This document shows, in pieces, positions 1 to 8,848 of a DNA stretch of 64,000 nucleotides. The translations under genes and the position numbers were made by a program. Source of the stretch: Amycolatopsis sp. A133 (GTDB lineage Bacteria; Actinomycetota; Actinomycetes; Mycobacteriales; Pseudonocardiaceae); assembly GCF_031082405.1 (NCBI RefSeq), contig NZ_JAVHJU010000051.1, forward strand, positions 62,001 to 126,000, given 5' to 3'. Position 1 is the stretch's first letter. Every line of letters begins with the position of its first letter. The notes below the pieces were generated by a model that saw only the letters and a program-made list of their open reading frames with translations, did not search any database and was not told the DNA's origin.

Positions 1-1
1 G

Positions 2-184
2 GAGCTGGGAGCGGGCACGGCGGTCCCGACGGTCCGCCGCTACGCCGAACTGGCCAGCGCGGCGACCGGCGCGTTGATCCGCATCAACCCGCGTGAGCCG
101 CAGATCCGCCACGGCCGCGGGGTGTCGATCGCGGCCGGCGCGCTCGAAACCCTCCAGGCCCTCGTGAGTGAAAAAGCGGGTTAG
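2..184 (+). CDS. Sirtuin-like (SIR2 family) protein, C-terminal end only
   Basis: The open frame enters from the left edge and gives 60 residues before a TAG stop. The segment 'GTAVPTVRRYAEL' followed about 15 residues later by 'IRINPREPQI' and then 'GALETLQAL' has the layout of the last strands of NAD-dependent SIR2 deacylases: a GTS-like turn, a helix, then 'xINxExxxx' contacting NAD, then a terminal helix. The NAD pocket and zinc site would lie outside the window, so activity cannot be judged. The stop codon sits in the centre of a long palindrome that also serves the convergent gene. A different Rossmann-type C-terminus is possible. Confidence 0.5.
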   Translation, partial: ELGAGTAVPTVRRYAELASAATGALIRINPREPQIRHGRGVSIAAGALETLQALVSEKAG

Positions 185-205
185 AACCCGCTTTACCACT
201 CACGA
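162..205. terminator. Bidirectional terminator-like palindrome, copy 1
   Basis: Two 21-base arms (162-182 and 185-205) flank a 2-base centre and match at 19 of 21 positions. The outer part reads TCGTGAGTG and its complement; the inner part is AAAGCGGGTT / AACCCGCTTT. It lies exactly where two convergent genes end and contains the left gene's stop codon. A near-identical element recurs at 3156-3199, also at convergent gene ends. Confidence 0.75.
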
Positions 206-209
206 CCCG

Positions 210-1169
210 TCACGGCAGGCGCACTTCGGCGAACACCGCACGGTGGTCGCTGCCCGGGACGTCGAACACGCGGTAGTCCAGCACCGCCGCGCGGTTGTCC
301 ACCACCACGTGGTCGATCGTCACCACCGGGAGCGAGGACGGCCACGTCGGGGCCAGTCCTTCGCCGCGCTCCTCCGCCGCGTCGTGGTAACCGCGGGCCA
401 GCACCGTGCGGAAGGCCACGTGGTCCAGCGTCGCGTTGAAGTCGCCCGCCAGGATGCGCAGGCCGTGCTCGCCCGCCGGGCGGGAGAGGTCCTTGATTTC
501 GCGCTCCCACTGCGGCTTGTCGACGTCCGGGGAGATCGGGTGGACGGCGACGACCTCGACCACCACGCCGTCGCCGAGGTCGGCCTCGGCCCCCGGCTGC
601 TTGGCCGCCGAATCGCCGCTCAGGTTGACCTCCTTCAGCGGGAAGCGCGACACGATCCCGGAGCCGAACGCGCCGGGCGCCGGGTGCAGCACCCGGTACG
701 GCAGCGTCTCGAACAGCCCGGCCGCGGTCAGCCCGTCGACCGCGCGCGGGGTCAGCTCGACCAGGTTCAGCACGTCGATCCGCTGCGCGCGCACCAGGTC
801 GACGACGGCCTTCGGGTCCGCCTGGCCGTAGAGCAGGTTCGAGGCGAGGACCCGCAGGGTCCGGCCCTGCACCTCGCGTTGCTCGCTCGCCGCCAGCCGC
901 GGGACGACGAGGGCGGCCAGCGCGACCGCCAGCACCAGCGCGACCCCGCCGATCCACCACCTCCGCAGCGCCAGCGCGACGCCGCCGAGGAGCACACCTG
1001 CCGCTGCGACATAGGGCGTCAGCGACAGCGCGATCAGCGTGTACCAGCCGCCGTCGAAGCCGATCAGGCGCAGCGCCGCCAGCACCGCCAGCGGCACCAC
1101 CGGCACCACCAGCAGGCCCGTGACCAGCGGGTTCTTCCGCCGCGACCGCGTCTCTTCCGCAACCACCAT
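210..1169 (-). CDS. Membrane-anchored endonuclease/exonuclease/phosphatase (EEP) family protein
   Basis: This 319-residue protein starts with a charged cytoplasmic stretch and about three hydrophobic segments (roughly residues 15-110), followed by an extracytoplasmic EEP fold. The fold shows 'RVLASNLLYGQAD' (first strand and Asn), 'LNLVELTP' (metal-binding Glu), 'GSGIVSRFPL', 'LAGDFNATLDH' (catalytic Asp/Asn pair) and 'VPGSDHRAV' (the SDH motif), so all catalytic residues seem present. The ATG at 1169 is preferred because the frame upstream of it is arginine-rich and out of character. Family members hydrolyse phosphodiesters or phosphate esters; the substrate cannot be told. It is convergent with the sirtuin-like gene and divergent from the ABC exporter. 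Confidence 0.88.
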   Translation of the reverse strand: MVVAEETRSRRKNPLVTGLLVVPVVPLAVLAALRLIGFDGGWYTLIALSLTPYVAAAGVLLGGVALALRRWWIGGVALVLAVALAALVVPRLAASEQREVQGRTLRVLASNLLYGQADPKAVVDLVRAQRIDVLNLVELTPRAVDGLTAAGLFETLPYRVLHPAPGAFGSGIVSRFPLKEVNLSGDSAAKQPGAEADLGDGVVVEVVAVHPISPDVDKPQWEREIKDLSRPAGEHGLRILAGDFNATLDHVAFRTVLARGYHDAAEERGEGLAPTWPSSLPVVTIDHVVVDNRAAVLDYRVFDVPGSDHRAVFAEVRLP

Positions 1170-1331
1170 GCTGCCGAGTATGCCGAGACCGGCGCCGGGC
1201 GGCCCGCGCGGCGACAACTCCTCCACAAGATCTCCACCAGCGGCTGCCAGCCGCTGCCAGCGCGCTGTGCGTGATCTGCCAGGCACCGCCTCCATAGTTC
1301 AACTCAACGCGACAGCGAAGGAGGAACGCCC

Positions 1332-2318
1332 ATGTCGCACGCGATCCAGGCCGAGGGCCTGGTCAAACACTTCGGGGACACCAAGGCGCTGGACGGGGTG
1401 GACCTCGAGGTCCCGTTCGGGCAGGTCGTGGGGGTGCTGGGGCCGAACGGCGCCGGCAAGACGACCGCCGTCCGGATCCTGGCGACCCTGATGAAACCGG
1501 ACGCCGGGAGAGCCACGGTCGGGGGCTACGACGTGGTCACCGACGCCGTCCGGGTCCGCAGCATGATCGGGCTGACCGGGCAGTACGCGTCGGTCGACGA
1601 GGACCTCAACGGCATCGAGAACCTCGTTCTGATCGGCCGGCTGTACGGCTACTCCCGGGCCGATTCCCGGGCCCGCGCCACCGAGCTGATCGAGCGGTTC
1701 GAGCTGACCAAGGCGGCCAAGCGGCCGATCCGCACCTACTCCGGCGGCATGCGGCGGCGGCTCGACCTGGCGGCCAGCCTCGTCGGCCGGCCCGAGGTGC
1801 TCTACCTCGACGAGCCGACCACCGGGCTCGACCCGCACGCCCGCAACGAGGTCTGGGACGTCGTCCGCAACCTCGTCGCCGAGGGCGCGACGGTGCTGCT
1901 GACCACGCAGTACCTGGAGGAGGCCGACCAGCTGGCCGACAAGATCACCGTGTTCGACCACGGCCGGGTCGTCGCCGACGGCCGGGCCGACGAGCTCAAG
2001 CGCCGCGTCGGCGGGCAGACGCTGCAGGTCCGGCCGACCCAGCTGTCCGACATGGACGCCGTCAACCGGATCCTCGGCGACCTGTCCGGCGTCCGGCCGA
2101 CCCGCGACGACGCGTCCGGCCTGCTCACCGCGCCGGTCAACGACCCGGTGCTGCTGTCCACCCTGGTCCGCAAGCTGGACGAGGCCGGGATCACCGCGGA
2201 CGAGCTGGCGCTGCGGCTGCCCAGCCTCGACGAGGTGTTCCTCGCCCTGACCGGCCACACCGCCGAAGAGTCCGCTGCGTCTTCTTCGGACAAGACCCTC
2301 GAAGGGAGCCTGGCATGA
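1332..2318 (+). CDS. DrrA-type ABC transporter ATP-binding protein
   Basis: This 328-residue ATPase subunit of a two-gene exporter has Walker A 'GPNGAGKTTAVRIL' near residue 40, the ABC signature 'YSGGMRRRLDLA', Walker B 'VLYLDEPTTGLD' and a switch His in 'LLTTQYLEEADQL'. The C-terminal 100 residues ('LQVRPTQLSDM', 'LPSLDEVFLALTGHTAE') are the extension typical of daunorubicin-resistance DrrA proteins. An AAGGAGG site lies 7 bases before the ATG. Its stop overlaps the permease start as ATGA, indicating coupled translation. The exported compound (antibiotic, lipid or drug) cannot be inferred because no biosynthetic genes adjoin. Confidence 0.95.
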   Translation: MSHAIQAEGLVKHFGDTKALDGVDLEVPFGQVVGVLGPNGAGKTTAVRILATLMKPDAGRATVGGYDVVTDAVRVRSMIGLTGQYASVDEDLNGIENLVLIGRLYGYSRADSRARATELIERFELTKAAKRPIRTYSGGMRRRLDLAASLVGRPEVLYLDEPTTGLDPHARNEVWDVVRNLVAEGATVLLTTQYLEEADQLADKITVFDHGRVVADGRADELKRRVGGQTLQVRPTQLSDMDAVNRILGDLSGVRPTRDDASGLLTAPVNDPVLLSTLVRKLDEAGITADELALRLPSLDEVFLALTGHTAEESAASSSDKTLEGSLA

Positions 2319-3124
2319 CGACGCTGGCCCTCGACCGCCCGGCCCCGCCGCGGCACATCAGCCCCGGCAAGGGGTTCCAGCACGCGCTTTCGCTGGCGTG
2401 GCGCGGCATCCTGAAGATCCGCAAGAACCCCGAGCAGCTCGCCGACGTCACGCTGATGCCCATCATCTTCCTGGTGATGTTCGTCTACCTGTTCGGCGGC
2501 GCGCTGTCCGGCTCGACCGACGCCTACCTGCAGATGGTCGTGCCCGGCATCATCGTGATGAACATCCTGCAGGCGTGCCTCAGCGTGGGGACGAACCTCA
2601 ACACCGACGTCACCAAGGGCGTGTTCGACCGCTTCCGGAGCATGCCGATCGCCCGCTCGGCCCCGCTGATCGGCGCGGTGCTCGCCGACGTCGTGCGGTA
2701 CGTCGTGTGCCTGACGGTGCTGATGGTCGTGGCGACGATCATGGGCTACCGGATCGCGACCAGCCCCGGCGAACTCGCCGTGGCGATCCTGCTCGCGCTG
2801 GCGTTCGGGTTGTGCTTCTGCTGGGGTTCGGTGTTCGTCGGCATGGTGATGAAGTCGCCGGGCTCGGCGCAGGCGCTGATGTTCGTCTTCATCATGCCGC
2901 TGACGTTCGGCAGCAACGTGTTCGTGCAGACGTCCACCATGCCGGGCTGGCTGCGGGCGTGGGCGGACATCAGCCCGGTCAGCCTGATGGCGAACGCGCT
3001 GCGCGGCCTGATGAACGGCGGGCCCGTCGCCGGCCCGCTGGCCGGGGCGCTGGCCTGGATGGCCGGTGCGGTGGTCGTGTTCTTCCCGCTGGCCACCTGG
3101 GCCTACCGCCGGCGGGTCGGATAG
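2315..3124 (+). CDS. DrrB-type ABC-2 transporter permease
   Basis: This 269-residue integral membrane partner of the upstream ATPase has a short N-terminal cytoplasmic part, then about six transmembrane helices, beginning with 'VTLMPIIFLVMFVYLFGG' and ending near 'GAVVVFFPLATWAYRRR'. The region 'SPGSAQALMFVFIMPLTFG' followed by 'FVQTSTMPGWLR' matches the conserved ABC-2 permease segment. It overlaps the ATPase gene by four bases. Together they should form a homodimeric two-component efflux pump in the plasma membrane. The gene ends just before the second long palindrome. Confidence 0.95.
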   Translation: MTTLALDRPAPPRHISPGKGFQHALSLAWRGILKIRKNPEQLADVTLMPIIFLVMFVYLFGGALSGSTDAYLQMVVPGIIVMNILQACLSVGTNLNTDVTKGVFDRFRSMPIARSAPLIGAVLADVVRYVVCLTVLMVVATIMGYRIATSPGELAVAILLALAFGLCFCWGSVFVGMVMKSPGSAQALMFVFIMPLTFGSNVFVQTSTMPGWLRAWADISPVSLMANALRGLMNGGPVAGPLAGALAWMAGAVVVFFPLATWAYRRRVG

Positions 3125-3155
3125 GCGCACACACGGGGGTGGGTCGCGCCACCGG

Positions 3156-3199
3156 TCGTGAGTGGTAAGGCGGGTTAGAACCCGCCTTACCACTCACGA
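3156..3199. terminator. Bidirectional terminator-like palindrome, copy 2 (perfect)
   Basis: Two perfectly complementary 21-base arms (3156-3176 and 3179-3199) flank a 2-base AG centre. The arms begin TCGTGAGTGG and contain AAGGCGGGTT. It lies between the ends of the permease gene (+) and the AfsR-like regulator (-). It differs from the copy at 162-205 at only a few positions, so it is a repeat family rather than a chance hairpin. Confidence 0.8.
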
Positions 3200-3204
3200 G
3201 CGCG

Positions 3205-6200
3205 TCAGCCGAGCTCGGCCAGCAGCCAGGCGATCACGTCCTTTTTGGACTGACGGCGGACTTCTCCGTGGATCGCGTCGTAGTCCGGCAGCGCCGCCCG
3301 CAGGTCGGCGATGAGCGCCCGCACCTCGGGGCTGCCGAGGTCCAGCCGCCCGCGGACGACGGCGGACGCGGCGAGCACCCTGGCTGCCGTCTCGGGCCGG
3401 CCCTGGCGCGCGCGGACCATCGCCAGCAGTTCCACCGCCCCCGCCATGTCCGGCATGTCGCCGCGCTGGTTCGTCGCCCGGATCGCCACCGCGAGGTGCG
3501 GCTCGGCCTCGTCGACGCGGTCCTGGGCCAGCAGGATCCGCGCCTCGAACGCGTGGATCCACTCGTCGCCGATCCCGCCGGGGAACCAGTCGTCGTCGCC
3601 GCCGAGCACGGCGACGCGGTCGAGCATCGCCCGCGCTTCGGCCAGCTCTCCCGTGCGCAGCAGCAGTTCGATCCGGCCGAACATCAGGATGGCCCGCTGC
3701 TGCGGGTTCGTGATGTCCCGGCCGTAGCGCTCGGCGGCCTCCTGGTCGCGCCAGGCCCCGGCGAAGTCTCCGGTCCGCGCACGCTCGACGGCCAGCCGCC
3801 ACCAGTGCTGCACGGCGTCCTCGTGCGACCGCAGCTCCATCGAGAGCGCCAAGCCGCGCTCGTAGATCTCGATGGCTTTCGCGCTTTCGCCGTCCTGGGA
3901 CAGCGCGTAGGCCTTGAAGCTCAGCGTCATGGCGATGCCCCAGCGGTCGCCGACCGCCTCGAACCCGGCGTGGGCCAGGTCGCGCGCCCGGTCCGCGCCT
4001 TCGACGTCGCCCTCGTCGTCGAGCAGGAAGCTGTCCACCCAGTAGCCGCCGGCGCGGGTCCACGGGTCGGAGTGCTGTTCGGCCCGGCGCACTTCGCGGA
4101 CGGCGACCTCGCGATCACCACCGAGGAACGCCAGCATCGGCAGGGCCACCGCGAGCCCGGGGTAGCGGTCGACCGCGCCGGTGCGCACGCAGTCGTCGAC
4201 CAGCTCCATGATTTCCGCCCGGTCCGACCGCACCGGGACCTCGTCCATGAGGTAGACGAGCGCCCGGTAGGCGGCCAGCACCTCGGCGGGCAGCCGGTCG
4301 CCGAACGCGAGCGTGTCGCGGATCAAGCTGCCGGCCCGGCCACCCTGGCCGAGGATGGTGAGGTACCAGAACATCCCGTCCAGCAGGGCGACCGCATTGT
4401 CCGCATCGGACATCTCGATCGCGCCGCGCAGGGCCGCGAACATGTTCGCGCTCTCGGCTTCGAACGCGTCGATCGCCTCCAGCTGCGCGCCGGTGCGCAG
4501 TGTCGGCTCCAGCTGCTGGGCGAACTCGGCGTAGTAGGCCGCCATCTCCCGCCGCGTCCGGTCGTACTCGCCCGACTCCACCAGCCGCTCGGTGGCGTAC
4601 GCGCGCAGCGTCTCGAGCATCCGGTACCGCGGCTCGCCGCTTCCGGTGTCCGCGCTGTCCACTATGGACTTCTCGACCAGGCTGCCGAGCACGTACGGCA
4701 CGTCACCGGCGGGCAGCCGCTCGTCCGCGCAGACGGCCTCGATCGCCACCAGCTCGGCACCGCCGGTGAACACCGCGAGCCGCCGGGCCAGCACCAGCTC
4801 GGCCTCGGTCAGCAGGTCCCAGCTCCACTCGACGACCGCGCGCAGCGTCCGCTGCCGCGGCAGCGCCGTGCGGCTGCCCGAGGTGAGCAGCCGGAAGCGG
4901 TCACCGAGCCGTCCGGCGATCTGGGCCACGGTCATCGACCGCAGCCGCGCCGCGGCCAGCTCCAGCGCCAGCGGCATCCCGTCGAGCCGGCGGCAGATCT
5001 CCCCGACCTGGTCCACAGTGGACTCGTCGAGCACGAAGTCGGGGCGGACGGCGGCCGCGCGGTCGAGGAACAGCCGGGTCGAGTCGAGCTCGGCGGCCTC
5101 CGCGGGCGCGGCGCGTTCCGCGGGCACCGGCAGCGGGCCGAGCGGGCACAGCGCCTCCCCGGTGATCGCCAGCGGCTCGCGGCTGGTCGCGAGGACCCGC
5201 AGCTTCGGGGCCCGGTGCAGCAGTTCGTCGGCCAGCCGGGCGGCGGCGTCGACGACGTGCTCGCAGTTGTCCAGCACCAGCAGCGCTTCCGCGCCGCCGA
5301 GCACCTCGACGGCCTGTGCCACCGGGTCCGGCGGCCGGCGGTGCACCTCGGTCTCCGTGCGGATGTCACGGACTTCGAGCGCGCCCAGCAGCGCACCGGC
5401 GACGTCGTCGGGATCGCGGACCCCGGCCAGCGCCGCGAACCAGACGCGGCCCTGCTGGTGCGCGGGGTGCCGTGACGCCGCCTCGGTGGCCAGCCGGGTC
5501 TTGCCCGCCCCGCCCGGCCCGGTCAGGGTGACCAGCCGGGCGCCGCCGAGCAGTTCGGCCAGCAGCTTGAGCTCGTCGTCGCGGCCGATGAACGTGGTCA
5601 GCCGGGTCGGCAGCCGGTCGGCCACCGGCAGCGGCGGCGCGAACTCGCCGCGCAGCGCGGCCAGGTGGATCTCCTGCAGCTCGGCCGAGGGGTCGACGCC
5701 GAGCTGGTCGGCCAGGGTGCGGCGGATCCCGGTGTAGACGCCCAGCGCCTCCGGCTGCCGGCCGGCGGCGCACAAGGCCCGGATCCGCAGCCCGGCGAGC
5801 CGTTCGCGCAGCGGGTCCGCGTCGGCCACCGCGGTCAGGTCGGCCAGGACGCCGGCGTGCTCGCCCAGCCGGATCAGGGCTTCGAACCGGTCCTCGGCGG
5901 CCTCGGCCCGCAGCTCGGTGAGCCGCCGGGCCGGTGCCGGCGCGAACGGCGCGTCGAGGACGTCGGCGAGCGCGGCGCCCTGCCACAGCGCAAGGGCCTC
6001 GGTGAGCAGGTCGGCCGCGCGCGCGTCGCGGCCCGCGGCCAGCTCGCGGCGGCCCTCGGCGGCGAGCCGTTCGAACCGCTCGGCGTCGACGTCACCGGCC
6101 GCCAGCGCGAGCCGGTACCCGCCCGGCCCGGACTCGACGGCCACCGGCAGCGCCTTCCGCAACCGGGAGACCAGCGACTGGAGGGCGTTGGCCGCGTCCG

Positions 6201-6369
6201 ACGGCGGTTCGGCGCCCCAGAGCCCGTCGACCAGCGCGTCGGCCGGGACCGCGCGCCCGGCGTCCAGCGCGAGCCTGGCCAGGAGCATGCGGAGGCGGGC
6301 GCCGCCGATGTCGATCGGCGTGCCGTCGTCTTCCGCTGCCCGCAGCGGGCCCAGCAGCGCAACGCGCAT
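3205..6369 (-). CDS. AfsR/SARP-type regulator with BTAD, NB-ARC ATPase and TPR-like domains
   Basis: This 1054-residue regulator starts with an OmpR-like winged helix (about 1-90, 'RVALLGPL'... 'LQSLVSRLRKALP'), then a bacterial transcriptional activation domain (about 95-245). Next is an NB-ARC/STAND ATPase with 'TLTGPGGAGKTRL' as Walker A (about residue 285), 'LLVLDNCEHVVDAA' as Walker B and 'VLATSREPL'. Helical repeats fill the rest. The ATG at 6369 is chosen because the winged helix begins there; the longer frame upstream has no homologous character. Such proteins activate secondary metabolism or stress genes after nucleotide-dependent oligomerisation. Its target is unknown: the neighbours are an ABC exporter and a secreted peptidase. 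Confidence 0.93.
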   Translation of the reverse strand: MRVALLGPLRAAEDDGTPIDIGGARLRMLLARLALDAGRAVPADALVDGLWGAEPPSDAANALQSLVSRLRKALPVAVESGPGGYRLALAAGDVDAERFERLAAEGRRELAAGRDARAADLLTEALALWQGAALADVLDAPFAPAPARRLTELRAEAAEDRFEALIRLGEHAGVLADLTAVADADPLRERLAGLRIRALCAAGRQPEALGVYTGIRRTLADQLGVDPSAELQEIHLAALRGEFAPPLPVADRLPTRLTTFIGRDDELKLLAELLGGARLVTLTGPGGAGKTRLATEAASRHPAHQQGRVWFAALAGVRDPDDVAGALLGALEVRDIRTETEVHRRPPDPVAQAVEVLGGAEALLVLDNCEHVVDAAARLADELLHRAPKLRVLATSREPLAITGEALCPLGPLPVPAERAAPAEAAELDSTRLFLDRAAAVRPDFVLDESTVDQVGEICRRLDGMPLALELAAARLRSMTVAQIAGRLGDRFRLLTSGSRTALPRQRTLRAVVEWSWDLLTEAELVLARRLAVFTGGAELVAIEAVCADERLPAGDVPYVLGSLVEKSIVDSADTGSGEPRYRMLETLRAYATERLVESGEYDRTRREMAAYYAEFAQQLEPTLRTGAQLEAIDAFEAESANMFAALRGAIEMSDADNAVALLDGMFWYLTILGQGGRAGSLIRDTLAFGDRLPAEVLAAYRALVYLMDEVPVRSDRAEIMELVDDCVRTGAVDRYPGLAVALPMLAFLGGDREVAVREVRRAEQHSDPWTRAGGYWVDSFLLDDEGDVEGADRARDLAHAGFEAVGDRWGIAMTLSFKAYALSQDGESAKAIEIYERGLALSMELRSHEDAVQHWWRLAVERARTGDFAGAWRDQEAAERYGRDITNPQQRAILMFGRIELLLRTGELAEARAMLDRVAVLGGDDDWFPGGIGDEWIHAFEARILLAQDRVDEAEPHLAVAIRATNQRGDMPDMAGAVELLAMVRARQGRPETAARVLAASAVVRGRLDLGSPEVRALIADLRAALPDYDAIHGEVRRQSKKDVIAWLLAELG

Positions 6370-6518
6370 GCGTCCAGCTTTCCAGACGGAGGGACGGCGC
6401 CGGGGCGGGCCGACGGAAGTGCTGATTATCCGGACAAAAGCGACGCGATCTCCCGGATCACCCGATCGTGGCGATACGTTGCGGACGAGGTCCACACCTG
6501 ACACGGACAGGAGTGTTC

Positions 6519-7952
6519 ATGAGGGGACAGAAACCGGTCGTGGTGGCGGCCGCCGTGGTCGCCAGTCTCTGCCTCGGCACCGGTGTCGCCGCGGCCGGCG
6601 ACGGCTGGGGCCCGGCGAAGCCCGGCAGCGACGGCGCGGGCGACAGCTACTACCCGCAGGACGGCAACGGCGGCTACGACGTCGCCGACTACCACCTGAA
6701 GGTCGGCTACGACCCGGCGTCGCACCAGCTCACCGGGAACCAGGACATCTCCGCGCGGGCGACGCAGCCGCTCAGCTCGTTCAACCTCGACCTGCACGGC
6801 CTGACCGTCGACTCGGTGAAGGTCGACGGCCGGGACGCGAAGTTCGCCCGGACCGGCGACCACGAGCTGGTCATCACGCCGTCGCGGGCGCTGTGGCGCG
6901 GCCAGCGCTTCGAGGTCAAGATCGCCTACCACGGTGTGCCCGCGGCGATCGACGACCCGGCGCTCGGCAACAACGGCTGGCAGTACGCCAAGGCGGGCGG
7001 CGCGTTCGTCGCCGGCGAGCCGAGGTCGGCCACCACCTGGTACCCGGTCAACGACACCCCGCTCGACAAGGCCACGTTCCACCTGGCGATCACCGTGCCC
7101 GACGAGTGGGGCGTGATCGCCAACGGCCGCGAGCGCGGGACGCACAAAGCGCCGGGCGGCACCACGCACGTGTGGGCCGAAGAGACGCCGATCGTGCCGT
7201 ACATGACGACGGTCGCGATCGACAAGTGGACCTTCGACCGGCAGAAGCGGGCCGACGGAACACCGATCGTCAGCGCGTTCGCCCCCGGCGTCCCCGAATC
7301 GACGAAGCAGGCCGAGGCGCGGCTGCCGGAGATCCTCGACTTCCTCGAGTCGAAGTTCGGCAAGTACCCGATCGACGCGGCGGGCGGCATCTTCCTCAAC
7401 GAGGAGATCGGCTTCTCGCTGGAGACGATGAGCCGGCCGATCTACTCCGCGGGCTGGGCGGGCACGGTCCCGACGATCGTCCACGAGAACGCCCACCAGT
7501 GGTACGGCGACTCGGTGGCGGTCGCGCACTGGCGCGACGTCTGCCTCAACGAGTGCTTCGCCTCCTACGCCACCTGGCTGTGGGACGAGGCGAAGGAAGG
7601 CGTCGACCTCGACAAGCAGTACGCCGACGACGTCAAGAAGGCTTCCACGACGTTCTGGAACGGGAAGCTGTACGACATGGGCCAGGGCAACGAGTTCACG
7701 TACGTGTACTCGAAGGGCCCGATGATGCTGCACGCGCTGCGCAACTACGTCGGTGAGCAGGCCTTTTCCCGGGTCCTGAAGACCTGGCCGTCGCTGCACC
7801 GCGACGGGAACGCGAGCATGCAGGAGTTCCAGCGGTACACCGAATTCGTCGCGCACCGGAGCCTCAAGGGATTCTTCGACGCGTGGGTGTACGGCACCGG
7901 CAAGCCCGCCGACCAGTACCTCTTCCCGGGCGGCCTCAAGCCCGCCGCCTGA
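6519..7952 (+). CDS. Secreted M1 family (gluzincin) metallopeptidase
   Basis: This 477-residue protein begins with a signal peptide ('MRGQKPVVVAAAVVAS' to 'GVAAAG'). The N-terminal half is the M1 beta-sandwich domain. The zinc site is HENAH in 'TIVHENAHQWYGDSV', with the third ligand Glu 18 residues later in 'LNECFASYATWLW'. The usual GxMEN exopeptidase motif is replaced by 'FSLETMSRPIY', as in the actinobacterial secreted branch of M1, so aminopeptidase activity is likely but not certain. The ATG at 6519 has ACAGGAG upstream; longer frames lack a signal sequence. It is divergent from the AfsR-like gene with about 150 bases between them. Confidence 0.93.
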   Translation: MRGQKPVVVAAAVVASLCLGTGVAAAGDGWGPAKPGSDGAGDSYYPQDGNGGYDVADYHLKVGYDPASHQLTGNQDISARATQPLSSFNLDLHGLTVDSVKVDGRDAKFARTGDHELVITPSRALWRGQRFEVKIAYHGVPAAIDDPALGNNGWQYAKAGGAFVAGEPRSATTWYPVNDTPLDKATFHLAITVPDEWGVIANGRERGTHKAPGGTTHVWAEETPIVPYMTTVAIDKWTFDRQKRADGTPIVSAFAPGVPESTKQAEARLPEILDFLESKFGKYPIDAAGGIFLNEEIGFSLETMSRPIYSAGWAGTVPTIVHENAHQWYGDSVAVAHWRDVCLNECFASYATWLWDEAKEGVDLDKQYADDVKKASTTFWNGKLYDMGQGNEFTYVYSKGPMMLHALRNYVGEQAFSRVLKTWPSLHRDGNASMQEFQRYTEFVAHRSLKGFFDAWVYGTGKPADQYLFPGGLKPAA

Positions 7953-7963
7953 GCGCGGTGGTC

Positions 7964-7999
7964 GTCGAGGCCACCCTGCGGACGTAGGGTGGCCTCGAC
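7964..7999 (+). terminator. Hairpin between the M1 peptidase and pcp
   Basis: A perfect 14-base stem (GTCGAGGCCACCCT with its complement) closes an 8-base loop. It begins 12 bases after the M1 stop codon and ends about 23 bases before pcp, so it probably ends the M1 transcript. There is no U-tract, as is common in high-GC actinobacteria. Confidence 0.65.
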
Positions 8000-8022
8000 G
8001 CTCTTCGCTTCGGGAGGACGGC

Positions 8023-8664
8023 ATGGCCAGGGTGCTGATGACGGGGTTCGCGCCGTTCGGCGGCGAGCCGGTGAACCCGTCGTGGCAGGCGGTTTCGCTG
8101 CTCGCCGCGCGCCGGGACGACGTCGCGGCGGTCGAGCTGCCCTGCGAGTTCGCGGCGTCGCTGCCCGCGCTGCGCCGGGCTCTCGGCGAGCACCGGCCGT
8201 CGCTGGTGGTCTGCACCGGCCAGGCCGGCGGCCGGGCCGAGGTGACCCCGGAGCGGGTCGCGATCAACCTGATCGACGCCCGCATCCCGGACAACGCCGG
8301 CGCCCAGCCGCTGGACGCCCCGGTGGTCCCCGACGGCCCGGCGGCCTACTTCACGACCCTGCCCGTGAAAGCGTGCGTGGCGGCGATCCGCGCGGCGGGC
8401 GTGCCGGCGTCGGTGTCCCACACCGCCGGGACGTACGTGTGCAACCAGGTGTTCTACGGCCTGATGCACCTGCTGGCCACGGAATTCCCCGGCGTGCGCG
8501 GCGGTTTTGTGCACGTCCCGTTCAGCCCCGAGCAGGTCGCGGCCTCGGGCAAGCCCGAACCGTCCCTGAGCGTGCCCCGGATCGCCGACGCGCTGGAAGC
8601 GGTGGCGGACACGGCTTCGTCGGTGACCAAGGACCTGCCGATCAGCGCGGGCGCAGAGCACTGA
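8023..8664 (+). CDS. pcp: Pyroglutamyl-peptidase I (C15 family)
   Basis: This 213-residue cytosolic cysteine peptidase removes N-terminal pyroglutamate from peptides. It opens with 'VLMTGFAPFGGEPVNPSW', the family hallmark. The catalytic Glu is in 'VTPERVAINLIDARIPDN', the nucleophilic Cys in 'SHTAGTYVCNQVFY' and the His in 'GGFVHVPFSPEQ', so the triad is intact and the length is usual. A GGGAGG site precedes the ATG. It stands alone, between a hairpin and a tandem repeat array. Confidence 0.96.
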   Translation: MARVLMTGFAPFGGEPVNPSWQAVSLLAARRDDVAAVELPCEFAASLPALRRALGEHRPSLVVCTGQAGGRAEVTPERVAINLIDARIPDNAGAQPLDAPVVPDGPAAYFTTLPVKACVAAIRAAGVPASVSHTAGTYVCNQVFYGLMHLLATEFPGVRGGFVHVPFSPEQVAASGKPEPSLSVPRIADALEAVADTASSVTKDLPISAGAEH

Positions 8665-8678
8665 CCGCCGTGATGCCC

Positions 8679-8774
8679 TTCCAATCACGCGAGATGCCTC
8701 CCCAATCACGCGAGTTCCGCCCCCAATCACGCGAGTTCCGACCCCGATCACGCGAGTTCCGCCCCCGATCACGC
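8679..8774. repeat. 21-bp tandem repeat array, about five copies
   Basis: Five successive units carry the core AATCACGCGAG or GATCACGCGAG with a 21-base period; the middle units read CCCCAATCACGCGAGTTCCG. The first and last copies diverge (GAGATGCC and ATCACGCCGCC), as expected at array edges. It occupies most of the space between the convergent ends of pcp and the next minus-strand gene. No coding function is apparent. Confidence 0.8.
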
Positions 8775-8848
8775 CGCCGATGCTTGGGCGGCTTCCGGAG
8801 CGCGCTGCCGGGGGAGGTTCCGCGCTCTCGGTCACCCGGGCGGCCCCG

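Noticed and set aside
193..1302. Long open frames on both strands over the EEP gene
   Set aside because: Arg/Gly/Ala-rich shadows caused by high GC; they have no domains and the EEP frame explains the region.
3268..5475. 735-residue plus-strand frame inside the AfsR-like gene
   Set aside because: It is the antisense shadow of a clearly homologous regulator; composition is His/Arg/Gly-rich with no motif.
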